64,000 bases of DNA from Methyloferula stellata AR4 (GTDB lineage Bacteria; Pseudomonadota; Alphaproteobacteria; Rhizobiales; Beijerinckiaceae): contig NZ_ARWA01000001.1 in NCBI RefSeq assembly GCF_000385335.1, positions 2,992,001 through 3,056,000 on the forward strand. The letters are read 5' to 3'. Positions 18,996 through 28,942 of the stretch are shown here, one piece after another (position 1 is the first letter of the stretch; the number at the start of each line of letters is the position of its first letter). The notes beneath the pieces were generated by a model. The model worked only from the letters and a program-made list of their open reading frames with translations. It did not search any database and had not been told where the DNA came from. Made by a program: the position numbers and the translations under genes.

Positions 18996-21900
18996 TCAGC
19001 CTCTGTTAAAATATCTCGAGACATAATTGGCGAGGCTCGCGGCATAGGTCCGGCTGCCCGGCTTGACCACATGCCGCGTCACCTCGGTCTGCTGTTGCCC
19101 TTCGCTGGACTGAGGCGGCCGCTTGTCGGAGCGCTTATCCGGACCTTCTCCCGATTCCTCCGGCGCATTGCCTTCGAGGATCGTGAATCTGTTCCAGCTT
19201 CGTACGATCAGCCCGCTGATGTCGTCCATCATCGCGAAAAAGGCGGGGACGAAGAGCAAGGACAGAAGCGTCGATACGATCAGGCCGCCAATCACCGCGA
19301 TCGCCATAGGCGAGCGGAACTCGCCGCCGGCACCGATCGCGAGAGCCGAGGGCGCCATGCCGGCGACCATGGCGACCGTCGTCATGATGATCGGCCGCGC
19401 CCGCTTCTTGCCCGCTTCCACGATGGCCAAGGTGCGGTCCATGCCGCTGGCAATCGCCTCGATCGTAAAATCGACGAGCATGATCGCGTTTTTCGTGACG
19501 ATGCCCATCAGCATCAATATGCCGATGATGACCGGCATCGAAAGCGGTCGTCCGGTGACGAGCAGACCCAGGATCGCGCCGCCGATTGAGAGCGGCAGCG
19601 AAAACAGAATGGTCACCGGCTGGAGGAAACTGCCAAACAGCAGGACGAGCACGGAATAGACCATCATCAGGCCGTCGCGCATGGCATCGGCGAAGCCGCC
19701 GAAAAGCTCGGCCATGGTTTCGGCGTCGCCGGCCTGCTTGACGCTAATGCCTGGCGGCAATTGCTTCATGATCGGCAGGTCGTAGATGGCAGTGATCGCA
19801 TCGCCCAAAGCGGAATTGCCGACAAGATCAGCCTGTAATGTCGCCTGCCGCTCACGGTCGAAGCGTGCAATGCTGATCGGCCCCTGGCTCAATTCGATAT
19901 TGGCGATCGATTGCAGCGGAATGCTGCCGCCGGAGCCCGTCGGCACGCGGAGATTGCCCAAAACCTGCCGGTCTGTGCGGGCGTTTTCTGCGAGCTGGAC
20001 CCTAATCGGCACCAATTGATTGCCGGTGTTGAACTTCGCCAGAGCCGGACCGAAATCGCCAATCGTCGCGATGCGCAGCGTTTCAGACAGGCCTTCCGTC
20101 GAAACGCCGATGCGGGCCGCGAGATCGCGCTTCGGCTTGATCAAGAGTTCCGGACGATCGAGCGACGTCGCCGCGACGACATTGGTGACGAGCGGGATCG
20201 TGCGCATGCGCGCTGCCAATTCCGCCGCGAAATTCGAAACCGTGGCGCCGTCGGCGCCGGTCACGATCAGCGAGACCGGCCGCTGACCATTGTCGTCCAG
20301 GAACCAATAATGGATGTCCGGCACATCTTCGAGTTCTTTGCCGATCGCGAGTTCAAGCTGATGCACGCTTTGGCTGCGTTGCGTCTTCGGCGTGTAATTG
20401 ATGACGAGCGCGGCTTTTCGGACTTCCATGGTCGAAGGCGGAATCCGGCCGCCGTCGATGAAGACGCTTTGGATTTCCGGCCGCGTTTTCAAGTGCGTGA
20501 CAATGTTCTCCGTCACCCTCTGCGTGTCGGAGAGCTGCGCGCCGGCCGGCAGCTCGACGGCGAGAAGCGAGCGCGCCGTATCCTGCGCCGGCAGAAAATT
20601 CGACGGCAGAAGTTTCGTGCTGAGAATCGAGAGCACGAACAGCACGAGACCGATCAAGACTGTAAGATAGCGATGCTCGATCGACCATTGGACGAGACGC
20701 CCGTAACGCTGGACGATCGGGCCCTCTTCGACTTCCGCCTTTTGATGGCGGGTGAGGAAATAGGCGGCCAGCATCGGGGTGATGAGGCGCGCCGCAAGCA
20801 GGGAGAACAGCACTTCCGCCGAAACGGTCAGGCCGAATTGTTTGAAGAACTGCCCGGCAATGCTGCCCATGAAGCTCACCGGCGCGAAGACCGCGACGAT
20901 GGTCAGGCTGATTGCGATGACGGCGAGGCCAATTTCGTCGGCTGCGTCTATCGCCGCCTGATAGGGCGTCTTTCCCATCCTGATGTGGCGCACGATATTT
21001 TCGATTTCGACGATCGCATCGTCGACGAGAATACCCGTGGCGAGCGTGATCGCGAGCAGGCTCACCATGTTGAGCGAGAAGCCGAGTACATCCATGACCC
21101 AGAAGGCCGGCATGATCGACAAAGGCAGCGCGATCGCGGCGATCACGGTTGCGCGCAGATCGCGCAGGAAGATAAAGACCACGATGACGGCGAGCGCAGC
21201 GCCTTCAAAGAGGGTGCTCATCGCCGATTCATAGTTGCCGAGCGTATATTCGACCGAGGTATCGATGCGCTTCAAATCGACGTCCGGATTGGACGCTTTG
21301 ATCTCGTCCAAGACCTTCGACACGTTTTCCGCGACTGTGACATCGCTCGCGCCCTTCGAACGCAGAACGCTGAAGGCGACGATGGGCTTGCCGTCGAGGC
21401 GTGCGAAGGTGCGGGGCTCCGCGATCGTATCCGTGACGGTGCCAAGATCGTCGAGGCGGATTTCGCCACCCTTCGGCAGGCTGATCATCGTGCCGGCCAA
21501 TTCAGCCAGCGTGCGGGCGCCGGCCAATGTCCGGATGGTCTGATCCGTGCCGCCGAGTTCGGCGCGGCCTCCGGCAAGATCGATGCTATTGCCGCGCAGC
21601 CGCCGGCTGACGTCGGCTGCGGTAAGACCAACGGCCTGCAGCTTATCCGGATCGAGCGAGACGAGAATTTCGCGATCGACGCCGCCGATGCGCTGGACCT
21701 GGCCGACGCCGCGCGCGCCTTGCAGCTTGCGTTTGACGACGTCGTCGACGAAGAACGACAATTGCTCCGGCGTCTTGCCGGCCGCAATCGCGGCGTAGGT
21801 GACGATCGGCAGGCCGACAATATCGACGCGCTGGATCAAGGGCTCGTCGATGTTGCGCGAGAGATTGCCTCTGATCCGCGTGATCGCGTCCTTGATATCG

Positions 21901-22223
21901 TTCAGCGCGCGGTCGGTATTGGTCTCGAGCCGGAACATGATGACCGTCGCCGAGACGCCGTCCGTCACCGTCGAGGTAATGTGGCGCACGCCTTCGACGC
22001 CCGACACGGCGTCTTCGACGGTTTTCGTGACCTGAGATTCAAGCTCGGCCGGCGCCGCGCCAAATTGCGTAATGATGACGGAGATCACCGGCAGATCGAC
22101 GTTCGGCAGGCGCGTGATCGGCAATTTGTTGAAGCTGGCCCAGCCGAGCGCGAGCAGAACCAGGCCAAAGACGACGGCTGGAAGCGGCCGCTTGATCGAC
22201 CAAGCTGAAATATTGACCGCCAT
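18996..22223 (-). CDS. RND-family efflux pump inner-membrane subunit
   Basis: 1075 residues with the 12-helix, two-large-loop layout of HAE1/AcrB-type transporters. The start MAVNISAWSIKRPLPAVVFG and the IRGNLSRNIDEP, GILVDDAIVEIENI and MGIVTKNAIMLVDF segments are typical; the paired acidic residues DD in the fourth helix serve proton transport. It is coupled to the upstream adaptor gene by a TAATG overlap at 22221-22225. No outer-membrane factor is in the window, so an external channel protein is needed. The substrate is unknown (drugs, lipids or metals); a Lys/Gln-rich C-terminal tail extends past the last helix. Confidence 0.92.
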   Translation of the reverse strand: MAVNISAWSIKRPLPAVVFGLVLLALGWASFNKLPITRLPNVDLPVISVIITQFGAAPAELESQVTKTVEDAVSGVEGVRHITSTVTDGVSATVIMFRLETNTDRALNDIKDAITRIRGNLSRNIDEPLIQRVDIVGLPIVTYAAIAAGKTPEQLSFFVDDVVKRKLQGARGVGQVQRIGGVDREILVSLDPDKLQAVGLTAADVSRRLRGNSIDLAGGRAELGGTDQTIRTLAGARTLAELAGTMISLPKGGEIRLDDLGTVTDTIAEPRTFARLDGKPIVAFSVLRSKGASDVTVAENVSKVLDEIKASNPDVDLKRIDTSVEYTLGNYESAMSTLFEGAALAVIVVFIFLRDLRATVIAAIALPLSIMPAFWVMDVLGFSLNMVSLLAITLATGILVDDAIVEIENIVRHIRMGKTPYQAAIDAADEIGLAVIAISLTIVAVFAPVSFMGSIAGQFFKQFGLTVSAEVLFSLLAARLITPMLAAYFLTRHQKAEVEEGPIVQRYGRLVQWSIEHRYLTVLIGLVLFVLSILSTKLLPSNFLPAQDTARSLLAVELPAGAQLSDTQRVTENIVTHLKTRPEIQSVFIDGGRIPPSTMEVRKAALVINYTPKTQRSQSVHQLELAIGKELEDVPDIHYWFLDDNGQRPVSLIVTGADGATVSNFAAELAARMRTIPLVTNVVAATSLDRPELLIKPKRDLAARIGVSTEGLSETLRIATIGDFGPALAKFNTGNQLVPIRVQLAENARTDRQVLGNLRVPTGSGGSIPLQSIANIELSQGPISIARFDRERQATLQADLVGNSALGDAITAIYDLPIMKQLPPGISVKQAGDAETMAELFGGFADAMRDGLMMVYSVLVLLFGSFLQPVTILFSLPLSIGGAILGLLVTGRPLSMPVIIGILMLMGIVTKNAIMLVDFTIEAIASGMDRTLAIVEAGKKRARPIIMTTVAMVAGMAPSALAIGAGGEFRSPMAIAVIGGLIVSTLLSLLFVPAFFAMMDDISGLIVRSWNRFTILEGNAPEESGEGPDKRSDKRPPQSSEGQQQTEVTRHVVKPGSRTYAASLANYVSRYFNRG

Positions 22224-23173
22224 TAGCGCCGCCTTTGGTCTTGTTCGTCGATCGGCCTTGTCGTCACTTCATCGCCATCGCGCAGCGAGGTGCCGGCATG
22301 CGCTACGACGAGATCGCCGACCCGGACGCCTTCGCGGATTTCGACATTATGATCGGAATAGAGCCCAAGCCGGACGCGATGCGTCTCGATGATATGGCCG
22401 TGCACGATCTGCACGCTGACGCCGTCGCTGCCATGCAAAACGGCCGAGCGCGGGACGGAGACCCCGCAACTGCGGCTCGTATCGATGCTCGCCCGAGCGA
22501 ACCCCCCGGCGCGCAGCGGAAAATCGGGTGAAACCGAGAGCCTCACATGGCCCATGTGGGAAACCGGATCGATTTCGGCGGCGACGAGCCGGACGCGCCC
22601 GCTGACCTCGCCTTGCTCGACTTTGATCGAAGCCGTCTGTCCCTCGGCGATTTCGGCGACATAGAGACCGGGTACTTCGGCATCGACCTCGATGACACTG
22701 TCGGCAGCGATCTGGAACAAGGGATCGCCGCGCGGCGATGACACGGCGCCAATATCGGCCCGGCTCTTGATGATCGTGCCACCGGCGGGCGCATGCAGAA
22801 GAAACGAATTCGGCAGGCCGGGCATCCCCGGCGCGCCCTGCCCGGCTGCCGCGGGCTGGTTCGCATCCGTGGCGATCTTCGCGACACGGACCAAAGCCTG
22901 GTTGATGGTCACCTTGTCGCCCTCGGCCGCGAAAACCTCGGCGACCTGATAGCCTTCGAGATCCAGGGTCACGATGGCGGGAGTCCGAGGCACCAGAAAG
23001 CCGGTGACGGTCACGACCTTCGAAAAGCAGGCCTGGGTCGCGGACGTGACGAGGACGGTCGTGCTAGCAGCTGCTTCCTGCGTCGGCTCCTCGGCAAAAA
23101 CCGGGCTCGAAAGAACGCCCGCGATAAGGATCGCGAGCACATCTCGACGCAACGGCAAACCCAAACAAATCAT
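22223..23173 (-). CDS. RND pump periplasmic adaptor (membrane fusion protein)
   Basis: 316 residues from the ATG at 23173, where MICLGLPLRRDVLAILIAG gives a signal peptide; a GTG at 23293 with GAGAG upstream would add 40 residues and cannot be excluded. The chain has the split lipoyl/barrel-sandwich pattern (LDLEGYQVAEVFAAEGDKV ... LLHAPAGGTIIKSRADIG) and a beta-barrel domain typical of HlyD/AcrA adaptors, with a short hairpin. It works with the pump coded directly downstream (1-base overlap). It is a paralog of the protein at 25555. Confidence 0.88.
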   Translation of the reverse strand: MICLGLPLRRDVLAILIAGVLSSPVFAEEPTQEAAASTTVLVTSATQACFSKVVTVTGFLVPRTPAIVTLDLEGYQVAEVFAAEGDKVTINQALVRVAKIATDANQPAAAGQGAPGMPGLPNSFLLHAPAGGTIIKSRADIGAVSSPRGDPLFQIAADSVIEVDAEVPGLYVAEIAEGQTASIKVEQGEVSGRVRLVAAEIDPVSHMGHVRLSVSPDFPLRAGGFARASIDTSRSCGVSVPRSAVLHGSDGVSVQIVHGHIIETHRVRLGLYSDHNVEIREGVRVGDLVVAHAGTSLRDGDEVTTRPIDEQDQRRR

Positions 23174-23926
23174 CAGAAAACCATGTAAGCGTAAGCTGAA
23201 AAGGGACAGGGATACCGGCGCCAAACTAAAGCAATTTGCCATTCGCTCAAGAGAGCGCCTCAAACAGGTGCTGGGAAGCCGGGATTTTATCACGGAAGCT
23301 CTCGCAAAACCCGAAAACCGTTCGTGTAATAGCGCACATTCGCATCGTAGAGAAAACGCGAGGACGAGCGTGCCGGTCCGACTGCTGCTGCCGCGAATGA
23401 AAAAGCCGTCTCTTCATCGAGGATCGATCCGCTCGGCGGAAAATCTATGTGCGGACACAGGCCCGAAACCATTCTGAGAAATGCGAAAAAAGCCCGCACT
23501 CCTTATCACCCGCTCCTCGCTGCGTCCATGCGCAGCGAGCGAACCTGAAAGTCCTAGGTCTTTTGCCTGCGATAAGACGGCAAGATCGGTCCTTCTTCCT
23601 CATTGATGCTTTACATCCAAGCCAGAGCCGATAGTTTAGTGCGGCGCGAAGCACCATGGTATCGCAACCGCGCCGTGATTCCCGCTGTTATCCTCCTCTT
23701 GTTTTAAGATCGATGGAGGGTGTGCATCGGCGCATTTATTGGAATGGCAAAGTGAAAAGATAAGGGACGAATTTTGCGACCGAGGCTTACGCATCGTGGC
23801 GCGAAAATAATATCGTCCGATCATCACTCGAACCGAGGCGTCCGCATTTCGGCCTGCCCTTTTTCAAGACTGTATCTTTAAAAAGGACATTGCCGCACCG
23901 GAGCCGTCGATCAGGATAGAACGTCC
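23174..23926. other. Intergenic gap between divergent adaptor gene and hpnP
   Basis: About 750 bases (less if the adaptor starts at 23293). It contains a 9-bp hairpin, CTCGCTGCG/CGCAGCGAG, at 23516-23539 and AT-richer DNA near 23690-23880. I looked for a GGAAC-(16-17)-CGTT stress-sigma promoter before hpnP and saw no convincing match. No small gene stands out. Confidence 0.5.
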
Positions 23927-25528
23927 ATGAGCCAATCCTCCGACGTCGCTTCTCGCCGCATCCTTTGCGTCTTCCCCCGTTATGTGCCGTCGTTTGGAAC
24001 CTTCGAATATGCCTATGCGCTGGCCGATGGCGTCCAGGCTTTCATGCCGCCTCAGGGCCTTCTCATCATAGCCGCGACTCTGCCGAAACATTGGGAGGCA
24101 CGCTTCGTCGACGAAAATATGACGCGCGCCACGGATGAGGATTTCATTTGGGCCGATGCGGTTTTCGTCAGCGGTATGCACATTCAACGCCGGCAGGTCG
24201 ACGACATTTGCCGCCGCGCCCACGCGCATGACAAGGTTACAGTATTGGGCGGCCCCTCGGTCTCGGCCTGCCCCGAATATTATTCGAGCTATGATTATCT
24301 GCATGTCGGCGAACTCGGCGATGCGACCGAGGAGCTGATTGCGATTCTTGCCAAGGACACGGCAAGGCCTCCACATCAAGTGGTCCTGGCGACAAGGGTG
24401 CGGCGCGATCTCTGCGATTTCCCCATCCCCGCCTATGAGCTCGCCGATATTCCGCATTATTTTCTGGGCACCATCCAGTTTTCGAGCGGCTGTCCCTATA
24501 CCTGCGAATTCTGCGACATCCCCGGCCTCTATGGCCGCGTGCCGCGGCTGAAGAGGCCCGAGCAGGTGGTCGCCGAACTCGACAAGCTCGTTGCCTGCGG
24601 CGTGGCGGGTTCAGTCTATTTCGTCGACGATAATTTCGTCGCGAACCGCCGCGCGCTGCAGGGTCTCCTGCCGCATCTTGTCGAATGGCAGAAGCGCAAC
24701 GGTTATTCGATCAGCCTCGCCTGCGAAGCCACGTTGAATATTGCCCGGTCTCCCGAAATCCTGCAGCTGATGAAGGAAGCAGCCTTCATCACGATCTTCT
24801 GCGGCATCGAAACGCCCGATCCGGACTCGCTCGTCGCGATCGACAAAGAACATAACATGCATCTGCCGATCCTCGATGCGATCCGCGCGATCAACGATCA
24901 CGGCATGGAAGTGGTCTCGGGTATCATACTCGGCCTCGACACGGATACGCCGGAGACGGGCGGCAAGCTTTTCGACTTCATCGAAAAATCCAAGATCGCG
25001 ATGGCGACGATCAATCTGCTGCAGGCCCTGCCCCGCACGCCGCTCTGGGACCGGCTCACGCGCGAAGATCGCCTTCGCCACGACGAAGATCTCGAGTCGA
25101 ATGTGGCGTTCCGCATGCCTTATGACTCGGTCCTGGCCATGTGGCGCGACTGCATGGCGAGGGCCTATGAACCAAAGACGCTTTTCTCGCGCTACGAACA
25201 TTTCGCCAGCGCCACTTATGTGAACCGTCTGAAGCGGCCCTGGAGCCGCCAGCGGCTGTCGCCGGGCAATATCCGCAAGGGACTGCGCATTCTTTCAAAT
25301 ATCTTCTGGAAGATCGGCTTGCGCGGCGATTATCGGCGCGTCTTTTGGGGCTTCGCGCTGCGCCGCCTGATCCGCGGCCAGATCGAGCCGATCATCTCCG
25401 TCAGCCTTGTCGCGCATCATCTCATCATGTTCGCCCGGGATGCTACGACCGGACGCGGCAATGCCTCGCATTATTCGGCCAAGATGCGCATCTTGGAATT
25501 GGAAGCGCCGGCGACAGCCGCCGAATAG
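23927..25528 (+). CDS. hpnP: Hopanoid C-2 methylase, B12-binding radical SAM enzyme
   Basis: 533 residues. HpnP adds a methyl group at C-2 of the hopanoid ring, making 2-methylhopanoids that stiffen membranes. An N-terminal cobalamin-binding Rossmann domain (MPPQGLLIIAATLP, then VFVSGMHIQRRQ) precedes the radical SAM core with the Cys-x3-Cys-x2-Cys cluster at Cys189, Cys193 and Cys196 (SGCPYTCEFCDIPGLYGR), and a C-terminal DUF4070-type region from about 400. Length and the GLYGR and VYFVDDNF segments match HpnP. Other DUF4070 radical SAM enzymes are the main alternative. It is not beside other hopanoid genes but between two RND adaptor paralogs. Confidence 0.78.
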   Translation: MSQSSDVASRRILCVFPRYVPSFGTFEYAYALADGVQAFMPPQGLLIIAATLPKHWEARFVDENMTRATDEDFIWADAVFVSGMHIQRRQVDDICRRAHAHDKVTVLGGPSVSACPEYYSSYDYLHVGELGDATEELIAILAKDTARPPHQVVLATRVRRDLCDFPIPAYELADIPHYFLGTIQFSSGCPYTCEFCDIPGLYGRVPRLKRPEQVVAELDKLVACGVAGSVYFVDDNFVANRRALQGLLPHLVEWQKRNGYSISLACEATLNIARSPEILQLMKEAAFITIFCGIETPDPDSLVAIDKEHNMHLPILDAIRAINDHGMEVVSGIILGLDTDTPETGGKLFDFIEKSKIAMATINLLQALPRTPLWDRLTREDRLRHDEDLESNVAFRMPYDSVLAMWRDCMARAYEPKTLFSRYEHFASATYVNRLKRPWSRQRLSPGNIRKGLRILSNIFWKIGLRGDYRRVFWGFALRRLIRGQIEPIISVSLVAHHLIMFARDATTGRGNASHYSAKMRILELEAPATAAE

Positions 25529-25554
25529 CAGTCAATGATGTGGCCGCCGCCCGC

Positions 25555-26466
25555 TTACTTCTGTCCCTCAAGCGGCACGGGCCGCACCGGATCGCCTTCG
25601 CGCAAAAAGGCGCCGGCCCGCGCGACGACGATCTCGCCGGCGACGAGGCCTTCTTGAATCTGCGCATCCTTGCCGGACAGCGGACCTATTTTGACGAGCT
25701 TCGTCTCGACATGATTATTGCGCACGACCTGCACGACCGAACCTTGCGGGCCATAGAGGATCGACGACAGCGGAATGGTCGCGCCGCAGACGCGCACCGT
25801 ATCGATCGAGGCTTTGGCGAACATGCCAAGCCTGACGCCGCTCTTGCTGCGCAATTGAATCCGCGCGCTTGAGGATTGCGTCAGCGGATCGACCTGCGGC
25901 TCGATGAGCCGCACTGTGCCTGCGAGTTCCGTCCCGTCGAGCGCCTCGATCCGCGCCGTCTGGCCGGGTTTGATTTTCGCGGCTTCGGTCAAGGCGACTT
26001 GAACGACGAGTTCGAAATCGCCATCGCGGATGATCCGAAACAGCGGATCGCCGCGCGACGAGGCGGGCATGCCGATCGCCAGGGTTTTGTGGAGGACCGT
26101 CCCTGTCGCAGGCGCCGAGACCGTCACATTATTGGGGCCCGCCGAAATATATTCGGGGCGCACAAGTTGCGCCAAAGCTTGGCCGGAAGTGACCGACGCG
26201 CCATCTTCGACAAGCACCTTCGAAATCTTCAGGCCTTCGACGTCGGGACGCACGAGAACCTCTTCCCGCGCCTCAATATGGCCAGTCAATTGAATGCTAT
26301 CGACGAAACAGGCGCTCTTCGCTTTGATGGTGCTGACCGCCATGCCCTGCGGCTCGGCGGCCCTCGCCTGCACGACAAGGCAAATGCTGGATACGAAAAG
26401 ACAAAGGAAAATCGAAAAACCGGCGCGTCGCGCCAGCGAAATCGGTTCTCTGCAAAAAAGATTCAT
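25555..26466 (-). CDS. Orphan periplasmic adaptor (membrane fusion protein)
   Basis: 303 residues from MNLFCREPISLARRAGF at 26466, giving a signal peptide ending VQARAAEP; an upstream start at 26598 would add a basic stretch with no homologous look. It has an AcrA/HlyD layout: lipoyl half (VRPDVEGLKISKVLVEDGA), barrel-sandwich return (VSAPATGTVLHKTLAIG), and C-terminal beta barrel. It is clearly similar to the adaptor at 22223 (shared SRGDPLFRI/SPRGDPLFQI and REGDPVRP/RDGDEVTT regions), but no pump gene adjoins it. It may share the RND pump at 18996. It is convergent with hpnP. Confidence 0.8.
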   Translation of the reverse strand: MNLFCREPISLARRAGFSIFLCLFVSSICLVVQARAAEPQGMAVSTIKAKSACFVDSIQLTGHIEAREEVLVRPDVEGLKISKVLVEDGASVTSGQALAQLVRPEYISAGPNNVTVSAPATGTVLHKTLAIGMPASSRGDPLFRIIRDGDFELVVQVALTEAAKIKPGQTARIEALDGTELAGTVRLIEPQVDPLTQSSSARIQLRSKSGVRLGMFAKASIDTVRVCGATIPLSSILYGPQGSVVQVVRNNHVETKLVKIGPLSGKDAQIQEGLVAGEIVVARAGAFLREGDPVRPVPLEGQK

Positions 26467-26609
26467 GATGCCGGCTCGGACCCGGGCGCCCAACGCGGCG
26501 CCCGCATAACTTGTCTCATCTTGTCTACCGCAGGACAAGTGCACCTTTTTAAGGCCGGCCGGACGCGCGCGGCACGGTGCGATTACCCACCGTGCCATGC
26601 GCGTAAACG

Positions 26610-27131
26610 TCAGAGTCCAAAGCAGGCATTGATCGATTTTTCAAATTCCGGCGGCGGCGCGACCATCTTTTCCGGGCGGCCGCGGCCGAGTGCGCCGGTC
26701 GAGCGGGCGCGCAGATAAATATAGATCGGGTCGAGATAGCACATGACGTTTTTATTCTCGCCGAAGCTCGGCATCACGAGATCGTTCGAGGTATTGACGT
26801 CCTTTTTGCCTTGAATGACCGTCGCCGTGAAATCCGCATAGCTGAGCGTCTTCAGCGCGTCGACGAGCGATGGCGCGTAGCTTGATCCCAAGCCGTCAGG
26901 ACCATGGCATGCGAGGCAGTTCGCACCATACTGCACGAAGCCGACGTTGGTGTACCAGTCAACGGTACCGTCTTTGGCGATGTTATAGGTGGGTGTACCG
27001 GATGCATCCATATATTCGCCATTGGTATTGCTAACGGCTTTGGGATCGCCCGGCGGATCGGCGATCGCCACCGTGCTCGACAGCATCAAAATACCCGCGA
27101 GCGCGAAAACGACGTGCGAAACAGAGTTCAT
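26610..27131 (-). CDS. Methanol-metabolism-related cytochrome c (four-Cys type)
   Basis: 173 residues. Signal peptide to about residue 24 (AIADPP). One heme site, Cys72-Leu-Ala-Cys75-His76 (NCLACHGPDGLGSSYAPSL), and a later MPSFGENKNVMCYLDPIYIYLR with a likely Met ligand. A third and a fourth Cys (MCYLD and NACFGL) match the four-Cys family seen beside methanol dehydrogenase genes in methylotrophs. It probably carries electrons in the periplasm between a quinoprotein and the terminal oxidases. It lies 35 kb from xoxF and is divergent from a MauG-like gene, with a 410-base gap holding both promoters. Confidence 0.82.
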   Translation of the reverse strand: MNSVSHVVFALAGILMLSSTVAIADPPGDPKAVSNTNGEYMDASGTPTYNIAKDGTVDWYTNVGFVQYGANCLACHGPDGLGSSYAPSLVDALKTLSYADFTATVIQGKKDVNTSNDLVMPSFGENKNVMCYLDPIYIYLRARSTGALGRGRPEKMVAPPPEFEKSINACFGL

Positions 27132-27541
27132 GACTTCCGTCCATCCTTGGGTCCCGCTCCCTTTTTATACTGCGAAATGCGGAACGGCTTCCTGTTGAAG
27201 CGCCTGAGCTCATATCGATTGGCGCTCATAGCGGTTTGAATATAGGGCGCAGTTTTTGGAAGAAACGATTGGCTAATCTTTCGCCATCGCAAGGGTTCCT
27301 TTTGCAAAATCTATTAGCTTGGATCCAGCCCGATGCGCTAGTTAGAAATGTTTTATGATTATCATATTCCTGATATATTTCATGACTTCACATAAAATTT
27401 ATGATGGCCCAGACGACATCGCGGAACCGCGGCCTAGTTATGCAAAGGAGCAGCTCACGGCCTCGTCGGCAGCAAACCATCTTCGTCCATAGCCGCAGCG
27501 CGGTAGCCAGCTCTCACGAACCATTTCCTTGGAGAAGGTCC
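27132..27541. other. Divergent promoter gap between two c-type cytochrome genes
   Basis: 410 bases, clearly AT-rich from about 27340 to 27405 (ATGTTTTATGATTATCATAT). Both flanking genes start here in opposite directions, so it should carry two promoters and perhaps a shared operator. I see no strong hairpin. Confidence 0.5.
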
Positions 27542-28942
27542 ATGAAAATTCGAGCTGATAAGAGACTATGGATCGGACTAGCCCTTTTATCCGGGTTTGC
27601 CGGTGGCGGCATTGCTCTCGCCCAGGCACCCCGCGGCGTCAGCAGTTATATGCCCGTCGACATCAAGGAATCCTTTCAGACGATCATGACGCGGCTGAAA
27701 GGCGAGAAAGCTGAAGTCGAGAAAGAACATACGGCACTCCTGAATGAGCGTTACGATCTGTCCGACCGGCCTGCGCCGGGCGTCACGATGGATCGCAAGA
27801 AACCCATTCAAGAAGGCGTTCGCGTCAAGCTTCCCGCGGGAGCGACCTGGGACCAGCTCGCGAGCATGACGCCGGAGCATATCCGCGACGAAAATTTATT
27901 CCCCAAAGGCTTCTACCCGCTGCCGCATCCGAAACATTCGGAAGGCGGTTTCGTGTTTCCACATTTCGTGATCGATGAAATAAACCGTCAGGAAAAGCGC
28001 GATCTCACCCGTTTCGACATAGACTATGACCTGCCGGATCAATTCCTGCCGGAGTTCCCTCCGGCCATGTATCTCAATCAGCGCACGGACCTTGGCGACG
28101 TCTCGCAAGGCAAGCTCGTCACGATCAACAATTATTATGAACTCTTCAACGGCATTCTGCCGCCGAAGCAGATCGAGGGATTGCGGCTTCTCGTAACGCC
28201 GTTTCCACAGCAGCAGTTCAACGAGACCGAAGACCGCCGCTCGGAAGAGCCAAGCCGGGGTGCCGCATGCTTCGATTGCCACTCGAATGGCCACACCAAC
28301 AAGGCGACGCATCTCGCGCCCGATGCGCGTCCGCAGGAAGCCCGCCATCGTATCGTCACCCCGTCTCTGCGCGGCGTTCAGATCCAGCGGCTGTTCGGTT
28401 CACAGCGCGCCCTCAAGACCGTTGAGGATTTCACCCAATTCGAGCAGGCTGGAGCCTATTTCGACGGCGACCACGTGATCGCAGCAAAGAAGGGCATGAA
28501 CCCGCTCGACCGAATCAATCAGGTCGATCTGATGGCGGAATTCCAGGAGGAGCTCGGTTTCCCGCCGGCGCCGAAACTTGACGTGTTCGGCAAGCTCGAT
28601 CCGGCGAAGGCGACACCCGCGGAGCTACGCGGGCAGGACCTCTTCTTCGGCAAGGGTCGATGCGGCACCTGTCATACCGCCCCCTATTACACCGACAATC
28701 TCATGCACGATCTGCAGACAGAGCGCTTCTTCAAGCCGGTCATGATCAACGGATTGTGGGAGACCGGCGACGGTGCCATCAAGACCTTCCCACTGCGGGG
28801 CATCAAGGACTCGCCACCCTATCTGCATGATGGGCGCCTGTTGACCCTCGACGATACGGTGGAGTTCTTCAACCTCGTCCTCGGCACGAAATTGGAACCG
28901 CCGGAAAAGCAGGACCTCGTGGCCTTTCTCCGCACCCTTTGA
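27542..28942 (+). CDS. MauG/cytochrome c peroxidase-like diheme protein
   Basis: 466 residues from the ATG at 27542, preceded by GGAGAAGG; an ATG at 27401 in frame lacks this site. The signal peptide ends GGIALAQAP. Two heme c sites are at Cys243-Phe-Asp-Cys-His (ACFDCHSNGH) and Cys374-Gly-Thr-Cys-His (RCGTCHTAPYY), separated by about 130 residues as in the MauG/CcpA superfamily, which reduces peroxide or modifies partner proteins. The PLRGIKDSPPYLHDGR segment is typical of that superfamily's C-terminal heme domain. A long N-terminal extension precedes the first heme. It is divergent from a methanol-metabolism cytochrome, so a methylotrophic role is plausible but unproven. Confidence 0.8.
   Translation: MKIRADKRLWIGLALLSGFAGGGIALAQAPRGVSSYMPVDIKESFQTIMTRLKGEKAEVEKEHTALLNERYDLSDRPAPGVTMDRKKPIQEGVRVKLPAGATWDQLASMTPEHIRDENLFPKGFYPLPHPKHSEGGFVFPHFVIDEINRQEKRDLTRFDIDYDLPDQFLPEFPPAMYLNQRTDLGDVSQGKLVTINNYYELFNGILPPKQIEGLRLLVTPFPQQQFNETEDRRSEEPSRGAACFDCHSNGHTNKATHLAPDARPQEARHRIVTPSLRGVQIQRLFGSQRALKTVEDFTQFEQAGAYFDGDHVIAAKKGMNPLDRINQVDLMAEFQEELGFPPAPKLDVFGKLDPAKATPAELRGQDLFFGKGRCGTCHTAPYYTDNLMHDLQTERFFKPVMINGLWETGDGAIKTFPLRGIKDSPPYLHDGRLLTLDDTVEFFNLVLGTKLEPPEKQDLVAFLRTL

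Noticed and set aside
19911-22208. A 765-codon open frame antisense to the RND pump gene
   Set aside because: It is rich in Arg and Asp as expected for the shadow of a GC-rich gene, has no recognisable domain, and the opposite strand codes a clear RND transporter.
23600-23926. General-stress (EcfG) promoter before hpnP
   Set aside because: I looked for GGAAC with CGTT 16-17 bases away, as known for hpnP in Rhodopseudomonas, and found no convincing pair.
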